Assembly: GCA_017536475.1 (NCBI GenBank)
Contig: JAFXHH010000005.1
Span: 1-41,846 of the forward strand
Direction of reading: 5' to 3'
From: Clostridia bacterium
GTDB lineage: Bacteria > Bacillota > Clostridia > Oscillospirales > CAG-272
DNA length: 41,846 nucleotides
Numbering within the stretch: the stretch's first letter is position 1; the number at the start of each line of letters is the position of its first letter. The notes beneath the pieces were generated by a model that did not search any database, was not told the DNA's origin, and was given only the letters and a program-made list of their open reading frames with translations. Below are positions 33,801 to 41,783 of this stretch, one piece after another. The translations under genes were made by a program, and so were the position numbers.

Positions 33801-36800
33801 GTCTTACCCAGTTGATATAATATTTTCCGTCAGTGGCGGGTTTAACCGTATACGCATCGGGCTTATATGCACTCGCAGCAGAAAGGTCCATTACGAGAGT
33901 ATGCCACTTGCCATCTCCAATAAAGCCATACGAGTAAGAAAGATTCTTGTAATCATTCTCAATGGCATCGACACCCGCGGAGGCATATATGTTAAATCTG
34001 CCGGTAGTCGGAGCCGACGAGGTTCTGTACTTGATAACCATGTACTGACCTGTAGCAACTTCTCCGCCAACAAAAATTCCAACGTTTCCTTTTCCTGTTG
34101 TAGTAACTATACCGTTGGTCAGGCTAACGTTCTCGTAGGTCAATTCATCCATGCTACCGCCGAACATCTGATTATAAAGTTCACTGCCCACGAATACTAC
34201 GTTCATGTCAGCATACTTCTCTTCCTCAAGAAGCTTATCACTAATAGCAGAGGACCTTGTGGTTCCACTAACGTAGCTTATATCCGAGATATCCATATCG
34301 GAGTTCATTTCTACAACGTCCAAAATATCTCTGCAGAATGCTATGTATTCAACGTCAATAGAATATGTCGATGCTACGGTGAAGGGGTCAAATCTGAAGC
34401 TCGAGAGGCTGTAGGTTCCAACATCGCTCGCTATCATATTACCGCCTATTCCGCTTTCCGCAACGAGCGCGGCAAGGTCAACTACCATTACCTGCCAAGT
34501 TCCGTCCTGTACCACGACAGAGTTCTTTAAGGTGAAGCAATCATTTATTCCGTCTCCGCCCTTTTCGACAGCCAAACCGCCATCATAGGTTCCATAAGTG
34601 GTCATAAAGAACTGCAGGCCGCTATCGGTTGCTTCGTCTTCTGCTACTGCCGCTTTGTATTCGTCGGATTCGAGATCTTCGTACTGATCAGGATCAACAG
34701 CGTCAGGGTCATCGATTCTATACTTAAGAACCATATACTTAACTGCCGATCCGCCTACCATCTTAAATCCGGCAGTTGCGGGGTCATCAGTACCGCCGTT
34801 TGTCAGTCTTACGAAATCAACACCATTTTCGCTCATCGAGGTCGCTGTGAGTGACGAACCGTGATCAGCAAAGTGATAAAGAACATCTGCGCCGAAATAG
34901 AGATCGCTGTGGTTCTCTTCCCACTCAACGTAGGTGTCGTCAACGAGCACCATGAAGGTTCTCGACGATCCATTGATATTGGTAACGAAGGAATACGAAT
35001 AGGTTTTGGAATCCGCATCGTAGTGTACGAAATATCCGTCGTATTCGTGAGCATTACCAGATATGTCGGGAGAATTAGCCGAGCTGATTTCTACAAGCTT
35101 CCAATATCTTTCGGTATATTCATCAACCTTTTCAACGAAGTCTGCTTCATTCTTGTCAGTTACTTGCTGATACAGCTTCGGCACGGTCAACACCTTAAAT
35201 CCGTCGACACGGAAGGCAACGTTGATACCATTATCGTCTCTTGTCTTGGGAGCGTTGTTGGAATCCTTATGACCGATAGTAAACATAGCGTCAAGGCCGT
35301 TTTCACTCTTCACGGTAGGAAGGAACGAGTCGCTTATAACCGTTTCACCCTTATACTCATACGTTGCCACGATAGGATTGACAAGAGTGTTTTCACGTAC
35401 CCACTGAACGAGAGAATCGTCGTCGCTATCTTCATCTCCCCAAGGCATAATGATCGCGTAGATTACGATCTCGTCGTCTTCATTAAGAGTTACGGTGTCC
35501 GCGTTGAGCGAGAGGCTTGCTGAGCGATTTGAAACGTTTACAATGAATTTAGAATTCGAAAGAGAGCTGGGCAGCTGGTAGCTGTCGATAAGGAACGATA
35601 CGTTTGCACTCTGACTATACGTATATCCTGTCTTTTTGTTCACATTATCGATATTATAGAAAGTAAAGTAGGAGTTCTCGGAGGTATCGGAGAGCTCTCC
35701 AAGCGTATATCTTCCATCGTTGTCACATACGCCGTCTCCGTTATTATCTTCCGTCAACGACTTTACTACACTATCGTCGCCATTCCAATAGCTGAAGCTT
35801 TGATATCCACTTCCATATCCTCTAACCGAATAGAAAGAGAAATTATTAGCAAAATCGTTAATCGTAACCTGATTGAGCACCTTATACTTTATCTCATAAT
35901 ATGCTCTGTTCTCGTCGGTCTGGGGCATTTCCATATGAGTATACGTGACCTCGATATTGTTATCGTCGGTAACGTACTTCATATCAATGTCCGCGTAGGT
36001 AAGACCTGCGGAATTGATAACACTGCTTACAGGCTCCGATGTAACCTTGCCTTCGGTACTGGTATACTGCAGGAAGTAGTGGTATCCACCGTTATCGTGC
36101 TGAGGGTCACCCTCATTAAAGCCGTCTCCGTTTTGGTCAGTACCTTCAATATTACCATTACCATCTCTGTCATAGCTCAAATCAGACCAGAGGAAAGCCG
36201 AAGCTGCTCTGTGGTCGGGGAGAGTCTGAAGGTCCTTGCCTGTAACGTAATAGTTCGCTATACAGTTAGACTCGGTAACGCCTGTAGAAAGATGGTAGTA
36301 AGGAGCAAAGAACTGCACCGTGGAGATCTGCTTAAGGGGATACTTGCCCCAGTTCATATAGGTCTGGAGAACGGTAAGCTCTTCAGTCTCACCCTTATTT
36401 ACCTTTACGGGAATTCTGACCTCACTGTAAGCTACGTCGCCCCACAGCCAGATGGGCTCTTCAAACTCGTTGGCGAAGTTCTTGGACACCTCGGTGGGTA
36501 TCGGAAGCAGAGTGTCGTCCTTGTCAAGAACTGCACCACCCTCGATTGAGGTACCATAAGAATATGCCATAACGTACATATTACGGTCATACTCGTCGCC
36601 TGTGATTGAGAAGGAAACTGCGCCGTGGAAGTTTTGTGCGTAGTAATATCCTGCGTTAAATCCAATGTTCTCGGGAATAGTGAACGCATACATACCGCGG
36701 ATTCCATCGTAACCGTCAAAGGTCGCGTCGGGGGTCTTGTCGGTATCTATCTTGATATTCTCTGCCGTGAGAGGATTGCGCTCGATGTACGCTTCCTCAA

Positions 36801-39309
36801 GGAACGCATTAAAGTTGTCATTAGTATCGGTATAAATTCTCTGACCGAAGTAGAACTGGGAAGGAGAATTATAAATATTCAAGCTGGTGCCGATAGATGG
36901 ATCGCTTGAAATATACTGTGCCAGATCGGAGCTACTATAGATCGTGGGCTGTTTCTGTATCGTAGTGGCGCCCATTGTCTGCTTAATAGTGTAGCTGTTG
37001 TCTCCGTTATACGTAACCGTTATTGTACTGGAATCATCGCCGTAAGGCAGGATGTATCCAAATACACCTGCGGTCGTTTGGAATCCTACGTATTCTACGT
37101 TGGATAAATAATTACCTTTTTCAAGTGCGCCGGACTCGTATTCTACAGGGTCTGCATCCTTAGCCTTGATCACAATCTTGCTTGCCTCAACGTCTGTGGT
37201 CATACCGACCTCGGTAACATCAACGTCTGCCGAAGGAGCTACGATGCTGAGCACTTGATGCATCTTGTCTGTATAGGTATGGAAGCCTCTGTCGAGCAAG
37301 AGTGCAGGAGAGGTACCTGTATTAATTGCAACAAACTCAACAGAGTTTATCGTTATCTCTTCGTCTGTCGCACCGTTAAAATCAAAACGGATGTTGTAAA
37401 CAGTTGTGTCCTCTTCAAAGTACACAATATACTCACCAGTACCCGAATGTGTATCGAAATCTATTCGGTGAGCTTCGCCAAAGCCTTCCGTTGAAGTGGT
37501 AGTATAACGCATCTGAACCTGCGACGTCGAATCCAACGTTATGTTGATCCTCATTGCGTTATATTTGCCATCGACATACGTTGAGGAGACAGAAACACCC
37601 GATGTCACGCCCTGCGTGTATATATACGGATCTGATGTTGAAGCTATCTTAAACTTGGGAGGAGTAGTGCCATTGCTGTCATTATATACGCTCTGCGCGT
37701 AGCTACCGTCACAACTAATGTCACTGCCGTAAAAGCTATACTCGTAGTACCAGTCCCAAGGCATACCGTCTTGAATATATTCTGTCTTTGCAAAGGGCTT
37801 TAATGAAAACGCCTTTCTTGCCAGAACTGCATTGGATATGTTATTTTCAATGAAGTTTTGTCCGTAAGTGTGAATATCATAGTAATAATATCCGTAACGG
37901 TAAATATTTGCCGTTGCCTTCTTGAGAGAGTTGGAGGCATAATAGGTTCCGTTGGACGTCTCTACGTATACGTCCATAGTATCCTTAACGTAAGCATTGC
38001 CGGAGTCGTCTGTGATCGTAACAAGCTGACTGCTTGCAAGAGGATAGTAGAGGTTCATGTTGCTATTCTCTACTACGTAGTTTTCACGGCTTCCGTCTAC
38101 CTTACCGTCCTGAGTACCAAAATACGCAGTAACACCATTTGCAAGTTTGTTAGCGTTTTCTACGATATTGGTAGGAGTTACGTCCTTACCGCAATCCGAG
38201 CAGATCTCCGTATAACCAAGCTTGGTGTCAACGTAGGAACGCTTGTGATCACAGGCAGTGTGAGCAGGCTTTCCCACGGGCTCTGCCTCGGCGGTACCCT
38301 TGTTTACGTATTCCCACATCTTGACGTAATACTGGAACATCGAGTAAGCAGCGTTGATATCATCCTCAGTGATTCCATACTCTTCCGCCTCGTCGGTGCC
38401 ATCCATAGCAATCAACGACTTAACGTAGTTAAGAACGCTGCACTTAAAAGTCAGCGTGTTGCTTCCATCGGAAACCTTTACAGTGTACTGATAGTTGAAC
38501 TTCGTCGCAGGGATGTTGTCTATCAGTATATAATCACCGGTTTCGTCCGAATTTATCTCGTTTCCGCAGTCCTGGTCCTCGATAGTTACACGAAGGGCAC
38601 TCTTATTGCAGGTATAATTAAGATAAAATTTAAGAGATATCGAGTCCTTGAGGTATGCGTTGACGTTTCCAAGATCAAGCGCCAACGGGTTGGTAGCGGA
38701 CTTCTCCATTTTTTCAACCCCGTAAACATCATCAATAGACATATTGTTTATGGGGTTGGTCGCACCAAAGTACAAGCCTTTATTCGCAAGAACGTCCGTA
38801 TAGCGATCAAATGCCAACTGAGACATAGCTCCGTAGTTGAGCATACTCTTGAGCGCCTCTGCCGCCTCTTTATAGCTACTGTTTTTTGCTGCCAGATCAA
38901 TGACCTGATTCGCGTAATCCATAACGGAGTACTCGCGAGGCTTACCTGCTGTTCCGTCAGCCGCATAAGGTGTGACCTTAACCTTGACCGCCTGCTGTGC
39001 AGCAGCAAGCGAGACTTCAAGAACGCGTCTGGTATCGCCGTTTTTCACGCTCTCCGCCATGTTGCTGACGTAAACCGTGCGAGAATCTTCGCCCGGGATT
39101 TCAACAACGTAGCGTTGTACGTTTTGAGTGTCGGCGAAATAAAACCATAGCTTGATCCTACCTGTGATAGCTACGTTCGCAGCAACGAGTCTATCTCCCA
39201 GATTACCGGGGCTGATGGTGTCGCTTGCAAAGATCGAGAAATTAATTCCCGATATAACGAATATGCAAGCGAGAAGCATAGCCAGGATCTTTACGAAAAA
39301 CCTTTTCAT
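30862..39309 (-). CDS. Giant secreted modular protein, 2815 residues, function unknown
   Basis: A signal peptide (about residues 1-29, cleavage near SIFASD) is followed by two related beta domains with NYVKSL/NYGAMSQ-type helices (about 30-200 and 205-335), a Cys/His ribbon (HTACDHK ... CSDCG, about 346-372), and a large beta-rich part (about 380-1465). That part holds two Asp-rich, calcium-site-like loops: DRDGNGN...DQNGDGFNEGD (about 1045-1070) and DNNGDGVCDNDG (about 1187-1198). The rest is five copies of one module (about 1470-1665, 1700-1865, 2025-2186, 2343-2483 and 2488-2655), each with YMVIKYR, W..(L/V)V.DLS, VRLD and a closing EYIGFCDDL, plus three companion domains with DLSAY.GQ.V and a final V.VP (about 1868-2023, 2195-2340 and 2660-2815). 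Carbohydrate binding is a guess from module style. No LPXTG, SLH or dockerin is seen. The gene has its own promoter with a palindrome at +1. Confidence 0.85.
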   Translation of the reverse strand: MKRFFVKILAMLLACIFVISGINFSIFASDTISPGNLGDRLVAANVAITGRIKLWFYFADTQNVQRYVVEIPGEDSRTVYVSNMAESVKNGDTRRVLEVSLAAAQQAVKVKVTPYAADGTAGKPREYSVMDYANQVIDLAAKNSSYKEAAEALKSMLNYGAMSQLAFDRYTDVLANKGLYFGATNPINNMSIDDVYGVEKMEKSATNPLALDLGNVNAYLKDSISLKFYLNYTCNKSALRVTIEDQDCGNEINSDETGDYILIDNIPATKFNYQYTVKVSDGSNTLTFKCSVLNYVKSLIAMDGTDEAEEYGITEDDINAAYSMFQYYVKMWEYVNKGTAEAEPVGKPAHTACDHKRSYVDTKLGYTEICSDCGKDVTPTNIVENANKLANGVTAYFGTQDGKVDGSRENYVVENSNMNLYYPLASSQLVTITDDSGNAYVKDTMDVYVETSNGTYYASNSLKKATANIYRYGYYYYDIHTYGQNFIENNISNAVLARKAFSLKPFAKTEYIQDGMPWDWYYEYSFYGSDISCDGSYAQSVYNDSNGTTPPKFKIASTSDPYIYTQGVTSGVSVSSTYVDGKYNAMRINITLDSTSQVQMRYTTTSTEGFGEAHRIDFDTHSGTGEYIVYFEEDTTVYNIRFDFNGATDEEITINSVEFVAINTGTSPALLLDRGFHTYTDKMHQVLSIVAPSADVDVTEVGMTTDVEASKIVIKAKDADPVEYESGALEKGNYLSNVEYVGFQTTAGVFGYILPYGDDSSTITVTYNGDNSYTIKQTMGATTIQKQPTIYSSSDLAQYISSDPSIGTSLNIYNSPSQFYFGQRIYTDTNDNFNAFLEEAYIERNPLTAENIKIDTDKTPDATFDGYDGIRGMYAFTIPENIGFNAGYYYAQNFHGAVSFSITGDEYDRNMYVMAYSYGTSIEGGAVLDKDDTLLPIPTEVSKNFANEFEEPIWLWGDVAYSEVRIPVKVNKGETEELTVLQTYMNWGKYPLKQISTVQFFAPYYHLSTGVTESNCIANYYVTGKDLQTLPDHRAASAFLWSDLSYDRDGNGNIEGTDQNGDGFNEGDPQHDNGGYHYFLQYTSTEGKVTSEPVSSVINSAGLTYADIDMKYVTDDNNIEVTYTHMEMPQTDENRAYYEIKYKVLNQVTINDFANNFSFYSVRGYGSGYQSFSYWNGDDSVVKSLTEDNNGDGVCDNDGRYTLGELSDTSENSYFTFYNIDNVNKKTGYTYSQSANVSFLIDSYQLPSSLSNSKFIVNVSNRSASLSLNADTVTLNEDDEIVIYAIIMPWGDEDSDDDSLVQWVRENTLVNPIVATYEYKGETVISDSFLPTVKSENGLDAMFTIGHKDSNNAPKTRDDNGINVAFRVDGFKVLTVPKLYQQVTDKNEADFVEKVDEYTERYWKLVEISSANSPDISGNAHEYDGYFVHYDADSKTYSYSFVTNINGSSRTFMVLVDDTYVEWEENHSDLYFGADVLYHFADHGSSLTATSMSENGVDFVRLTNGGTDDPATAGFKMVGGSAVKYMVLKYRIDDPDAVDPDQYEDLESDEYKAAVAEDEATDSGLQFFMTTYGTYDGGLAVEKGGDGINDCFTLKNSVVVQDGTWQVMVVDLAALVAESGIGGNMIASDVGTYSLSSFRFDPFTVASTYSIDVEYIAFCRDILDVVEMNSDMDISDISYVSGTTRSSAISDKLLEEEKYADMNVVFVGSELYNQMFGGSMDELTYENVSLTNGIVTTTGKGNVGIFVGGEVATGQYMVIKYRTSSAPTTGRFNIYASAGVDAIENDYKNLSYSYGFIGDGKWHTLVMDLSAASAYKPDAYTVKPATDGKYYINWVRLDALRLCFADTSKVEFEYIGFCDELSDVVLDEDAYADIGWQKWTASIDSVKMDGADATKNACSYMSGASQLNALTGSEWAMSGWFAVDGQNVTDVSVCVTDEAGKEHWTLFGTPSERTDLTNFEENGVVIGNYAEVKLGYATGTLCYGVNVNADLSAYHGQTVNVSVRVLTEDGFAVTIYSVFVDVPSNKKLDVIFTGSDIVDQATDNYGDDANYTVVDNGNGTATFKKTGNGAANFTIRINAEGAEPIVTGKYLIIKYRINSSSVVANSNFYAGTDTYSAINDDQLVSAPVVNDGEWHIMAVDLSQAKLVTEGADGYTVNFVRVDLGSRLSVGDTVDYEYIGVCDDLGDVDASTTIFGEVEMGQKFAVSYDAGTAKGDPISSVNINKSIVFDITSENFECNGWLGTTFTTNTLVYKVINGNDSTEWITIDGGVWTTTESGVISGVESACGTGSSVWRFRVPTIDLSEYNCKTVKLCIAMANVTDGEIEYLTMIYDINVTVPYTASPNYFDSTEMAGVVRTDYYSADTSSGYLKVTNSAVSDGNGTIIFSDLMTGTPQYAVIRYKNTEASTLCIYATTTDKTHKENFVTLKKDGAWHVVVVDLTSVGSYTPGVELNLLRFDVIEGSSDVNKSIIFDYVWFTDVLDEVEYEEYDKFNVSYTGAELANKMQNGANGNYGITVTDDGTVLFERTSASYKNAAGTTVTEAYFTTSIASGTNTGRYLVVKYKATSANTISSGIFASTTNTGATGNGDVCYGVTIRNDGEWHVLVFDLSVLQAVSDTDGEYYVKFVRLDFGSRLAVGDTIEYGYIGLCDDFSNLGDITVIHGRYKNNVDYLLVDDATNVNTQNLRGSAEIYGTKVHYTGWAGIDNTAATGVHCTIIDAEGNETVVESAPSYAFTKDDKQTGTECTWNLKRSDLDSQFGSYSSTTITSVTQGFGGSLSVDLSAWAGQKVTLSLRATTEAGYVAEFFSVIVNVPESQ

Positions 39310-39347
39310 AATCCACCTCTTTGAATTATAATTAATTCTTTATAATA

Positions 39348-39366
39348 TGTTAAGCCCATCTTAACA
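39348..39366 (-). promoter_or_regulatory. Operator-like palindrome at the giant gene's start site
   Basis: TGTTAAG-N5-CTTAACA is a perfect inverted repeat that begins about 10 nt downstream of the -10 box, where a repressor would block transcription. It matches the TTAAG...CTTAA motif seen at 399-486 and 17560-17658. Confidence 0.5.
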
Positions 39367-39375
39367 CGTACAATA

Positions 39376-39404
39376 ATTATACAAGATTTCTCGTTTCAAA
39401 TCAA
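39376..39404 (-). promoter_or_regulatory. Promoter of the giant gene
   Basis: On the reverse strand TTGATT (39399-39404), a 17-nt spacer and TATAAT (39376-39381) precede the ATG at 39309 by about 67 nt. SD AGAGGTGG is 4 nt before the start. Confidence 0.7.
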
Positions 39405-39604
39405 TAATTTTGGTATAATTTAACAAATAAGTTGCAAATAAAGCACGATTTTTAGTTTTTATATCACAATTTTAAGGAAAAACTTTAGTGCAGTAATAAA
39501 ACGCACGGCTTTTTGCCGACACGGATAGGATTCGTCGCGAGGTCAATCCCACCACTGATGATCTGCTCCAAAATGATCCTCGCGGAATGACCGTCATTAA
39601 AAAT

Positions 39605-39634
39605 CAAAAAGCACCGCAAATGCGGTGCTTTTTG
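39605..39634. terminator. Terminator after the esterase gene
   Basis: CAAAAAGCACCGCA pairs with TGCGGTGCTTTTTG, a perfect stem with T-runs in both directions, 16 nt past the stop at 39650. Confidence 0.85.
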
Positions 39635-39649
39635 ACTGCTTTGTCTCGA

Positions 39650-40636
39650 TTATTCTCTGTTACTGTAGCTCTCTATAATATGCTCGGCAAAAATGCGACC
39701 GAGCTCAAGCTCACACAGTGCGTCGTAATGCCCCCAATCGGGGTCGCCCTCGGGCTCATTGACGGTAACAAGTCCCGCATCTATGGTCGAAAAATAAAGA
39801 TTAAGCTCCGAGAGAGAGCTGAAGCGGCGCTTTGCCTCGTTGACTGTGGGGTATCCTGGCTCGCAATAAGGGCCGTTGGATATTCCCGCGTCGACAAAAT
39901 AGATCCCGCCGTCCTCGGCGTATGGCGCAAGATCCTCGCGCAGATAGGAAACGAAGGCTGACTGATTGTCAAAATACCTGTCCGCCTTGGCTTGAGTGGT
40001 GTCCGATTCGCCCTGCATCCAGCAGATAGCTCCGATGCGCGCATCGTATCCGAGAGATGCGAGATGCTCCATGTTTTCTCTGACAAAGATCAGAAAAGCA
40101 TCGTATATCGAGCCTCTCTGCCCTGCCCGTAACCAATGATGATGAAGCGAATAACCCGACATCGTGTATTTCAGGATAAAAACAGTTTCGTCGGGGTAAG
40201 CCGTCGAAAGTAGATCGGCCATGCCGACCTCAGGGCCGAAAAAGCCGTCGGCAGCGCCGCAAGTCAGATCGACCGGCAAATATTGGCCATTTGAGCAAGC
40301 ATTGTGATCGTCTATGCAATAATTTATCAGAACGGAAGGATAACCCGCGCTGTATCTCGCAAAATCCTCTGCCGAGGAATTTTTTTCAAGATAGCTGACG
40401 ATAGAGCTGCCGCTGGCGTTGCTCTGCCCCAAAAGCAAAATGACCTTGACCCTCTGCCCGTCTCCGCGCGGCAGGGTTTCGGTGAGCTCGTACTCGGTAT
40501 TCATATTCATCACCACGGTCTCGTCAACAGCCGTGTCCACGTCGCCCGAGCTGTTGCAGCTGACCGCGCAAATGCACACCGCAGAAACAAGAATCATACA
40601 TAGAATGCGAAAAAGTTTATTCAACAAAATGACCAC
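39650..40636 (-). CDS. SGNH/SASA-type carbohydrate esterase lipoprotein
   Basis: The 328-residue protein has an N-terminal hydrophobic helix and a lipobox-like CAVSC ending at Cys27, so it is probably anchored outside the membrane. The mature part fits the SASA (sialate O-acetylesterase-like, PF03629) SGNH hydrolases that remove acetyl groups from glycans: nucleophile Ser in LLLGQSNASG, GPEVGMADLL, ICWMQGESD, and the end region DWGHYDALCELELG, where His in GHYD may be the catalytic His. The start is uncertain: GTG 40636 follows GAGGGG, while a TTG four codons in follows AAGGTGG. The product may work with the giant secreted protein next door; that is inferred only from adjacency. Confidence 0.82.
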   Translation of the reverse strand: MVILLNKLFRILCMILVSAVCICAVSCNSSGDVDTAVDETVVMNMNTEYELTETLPRGDGQRVKVILLLGQSNASGSSIVSYLEKNSSAEDFARYSAGYPSVLINYCIDDHNACSNGQYLPVDLTCGAADGFFGPEVGMADLLSTAYPDETVFILKYTMSGYSLHHHWLRAGQRGSIYDAFLIFVRENMEHLASLGYDARIGAICWMQGESDTTQAKADRYFDNQSAFVSYLREDLAPYAEDGGIYFVDAGISNGPYCEPGYPTVNEAKRRFSSLSELNLYFSTIDAGLVTVNEPEGDPDWGHYDALCELELGRIFAEHIIESYSNRE

Positions 40637-40664
40637 CTTGCCCCTCTTAATTTAACTTTATTTG

Positions 40665-40693
40665 ATTGTAACATATCATCCGCGAGATGTCAA
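40665..40693 (-). promoter_or_regulatory. SigA promoter of the esterase gene
   Basis: On the reverse strand TTGACA (40688-40693), a 17-nt spacer and TACAAT (40665-40670) lie about 30 nt before the start. Confidence 0.78.
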
Positions 40694-40728
40694 TATCATC
40701 ACGACGACATAAATCGAGAAAAATGCAA

Positions 40729-40764
40729 AAACAGAGAGTAGGTTTTATGGCCTGCTCTCTGTTT
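40729..40764 (-). terminator. Terminator after the small membrane protein gene
   Basis: AAACAGAGAG-T-AGG pairs with CCT-G-CTCTCTGTTT (one mismatch), and the reverse strand continues into TTGCATTTTTC. Confidence 0.75.
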
Positions 40765-40790
40765 GGAGGTTCCCCAATAATTTTGAACCT

Positions 40791-41306
40791 TTAAATTTGG
40801 TTCAATTCTTTGATTCTTTTTATCAAATTTTTATATGCGTAAATTTCCACTTCAAAATCATCTTCGATTATCACAACTCTTGGAGGAGCAATTCTTCTAT
40901 AACGTGGATAATAACCCTCGACTTTAACGCCTATATATCGAAAATCTTTAATATCAGAGTACTCTATACTTCCATTTGTTCTAACACAACGTGATTTTTT
41001 TCGATTTTCATTTTTTAAATAAGTAACTTGTGAATTGAAAAAATATAGTTTATCCTTGCCCATTATGTATGATGTTTCTCTGAAACTGATCATCATAGCA
41101 ATCGGCAAAGCCAATAACACAACAAAAATCAGAACGATAATCACTCCCCACCCTTCTCTACGCGGAAGACATAGAGAAACAACTGTAGCCAAAATAACAA
41201 AAGGTATTGAAAAAATCGCAGACATACTAAAAGCGGGTGAACGGTATTTTTTGCCGCAAATATCTTTAGAATTTAAATTTTTATTGATCACCAGCACGCC
41301 CACCAC
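40791..41306 (-). CDS. Small membrane protein with two helices and a possible PH-like domain
   Basis: The 171-residue AT-rich protein has two adjacent membrane helices (about residues 27-47 and 52-74), then a soluble part of about 95 residues whose beta-strand pattern (KLYFFNSQVTYL, SIEYSDIKDFRYIGVKV, RVVIIEDDFEVEIYAY) and final helix resemble bacterial PH-like domains. I recognise no named family. Several in-frame GTG codons (41306, 41303, 41297, 41291) compete as start. It has its own promoter and terminator and shows no clear link to neighbours. Confidence 0.65.
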   Translation of the reverse strand: MVGVLVINKNLNSKDICGKKYRSPAFSMSAIFSIPFVILATVVSLCLPRREGWGVIIVLIFVVLLALPIAMMISFRETSYIMGKDKLYFFNSQVTYLKNENRKKSRCVRTNGSIEYSDIKDFRYIGVKVEGYYPRYRRIAPPRVVIIEDDFEVEIYAYKNLIKRIKELNQI

Positions 41307-41322
41307 CGCCTTTCTTTATCAT

Positions 41323-41351
41323 ATTATACCACAAAATCTCTATAAATTCAA
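41323..41351 (-). promoter_or_regulatory. Promoter of the small membrane protein gene
   Basis: On the reverse strand TTGAAT (41346-41351), a 17-nt spacer ending in TGG, and TATAAT (41323-41328). Confidence 0.7.
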
Positions 41352-41382
41352 TATATTCTCATAACGTTGCAGGTTCAATTCC

Positions 41383-41411
41383 AAAAAAACATTCAGATCT
41401 TAGTGGTGCAC
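41383..41411. repeat. Partial copy of the tRNA-Lys(CUU) 3' end and flank
   Basis: This is a near copy of 41589-41617. On the reverse strand it begins with GTGCACCA, the tRNA 3' end, and continues into AGATCTGAATG and a T-run. Confidence 0.65.
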
Positions 41412-41590
41412 ATACATTCGGCGATGCTCCGTCTCATTTCGCTAATTTGCTGCGCAAATTTAGCCTTCAGGCGAGTTTGCTTGCAAAATCGGTCAGTGAG
41501 CCGCCTCGGGCGCGAACGTAAGACTCAGAACCCGAGGTTTGCTCTGCAAACCTTCCCGGGTGAGTTCCCTGAATGTGCAATAAAAAACAA

Positions 41591-41708
41591 AAAAACCATT
41601 CAGATCTAATGGTGCACCTTCAGGGACTCGAACCCGGGACCCACTGATTAAGAGTCAGTTGCTCTACCAACTGAGCTAAAGGTGCATAAAATGATCTGAA
41701 TGGTTTTT
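41591..41708. repeat. 16-bp inverted repeat flanking tRNA-Lys(CUU)
   Basis: AAAAACCATTCAGATC (41591-41606) and its exact complement (41693-41708) bracket the tRNA-Lys gene. In the transcript they could pair to enclose the tRNA in a long stem. Confidence 0.7.
41610..41685 (-). tRNA. tRNA-Lys (anticodon CUU)
   Basis: The 76-nt cloverleaf on the reverse strand has acceptor GCACCTT/AAGGTGC, discriminator A and encoded CCA. The anticodon stem ACTGA/TCAGT holds loop CTCTTAA, giving CUU. It lies 22 nt downstream of tRNA-Asn. Confidence 0.96.
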
Positions 41709-41783
41709 GGCTCCCCCTGCTGGACTTGAACCAGCGACACCCTGATTAACAGTCAGGTGCTCTACCGACTGAGCTAAGGAGGA
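41708..41783 (-). tRNA. tRNA-Asn (anticodon GUU)
   Basis: The 76-nt cloverleaf on the reverse strand has acceptor TCCTCCT/AGGGGGA, discriminator G and encoded CCA. The anticodon stem CCTGA/TCAGG holds loop CTGTTAA, giving GUU. Its promoter is outside the window. Confidence 0.96.

Larger units (their letters stand above)
39310..39649. other. Intergenic region upstream of the giant gene
   Basis: It holds the giant gene's leader, palindrome and promoter (39348-39404), an AT-rich stretch, and a GC-richer block at 39485-39600. The block has a CGGC/GCCG hairpin and a CGCGAGG/CCTCGCG stem (about 39536-39586). On the reverse strand it also has an open frame of about 40 codons ending at 39485 (ISGGIDLATNPIRVG) without an ATG. 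It may be a gene remnant or a structured element. A terminator follows at 39605-39634. Confidence 0.4.
41307..41609. other. Intergenic region with a duplicated tRNA-Lys 3' flank
   Basis: No gene is seen. Besides the promoter at 41323-41351, positions 41383-41411 nearly repeat 41589-41617 (about 29 nt, three differences), which covers the tRNA-Lys(CUU) CCA end and its downstream flank. The 177 nt between copies has small hairpins (CTAATTTGC with GCAAATTTAG; CCCGAGGTTTGC with GCAAACCTTCCCGGG-like pairing) and no reading frame of interest. Confidence 0.6.

Noticed and set aside
37858..39150. 430-codon rightward frame opposite the giant gene
   Set aside because: It is antisense to a strongly supported coding sequence with a signal peptide and repeats; the translation shows no domain and no SD.
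41367..41609. 80-codon rightward frame before tRNA-Lys(CUU)
   Set aside because: It lies over hairpins and repeats, has no SD, and the peptide resembles no protein.
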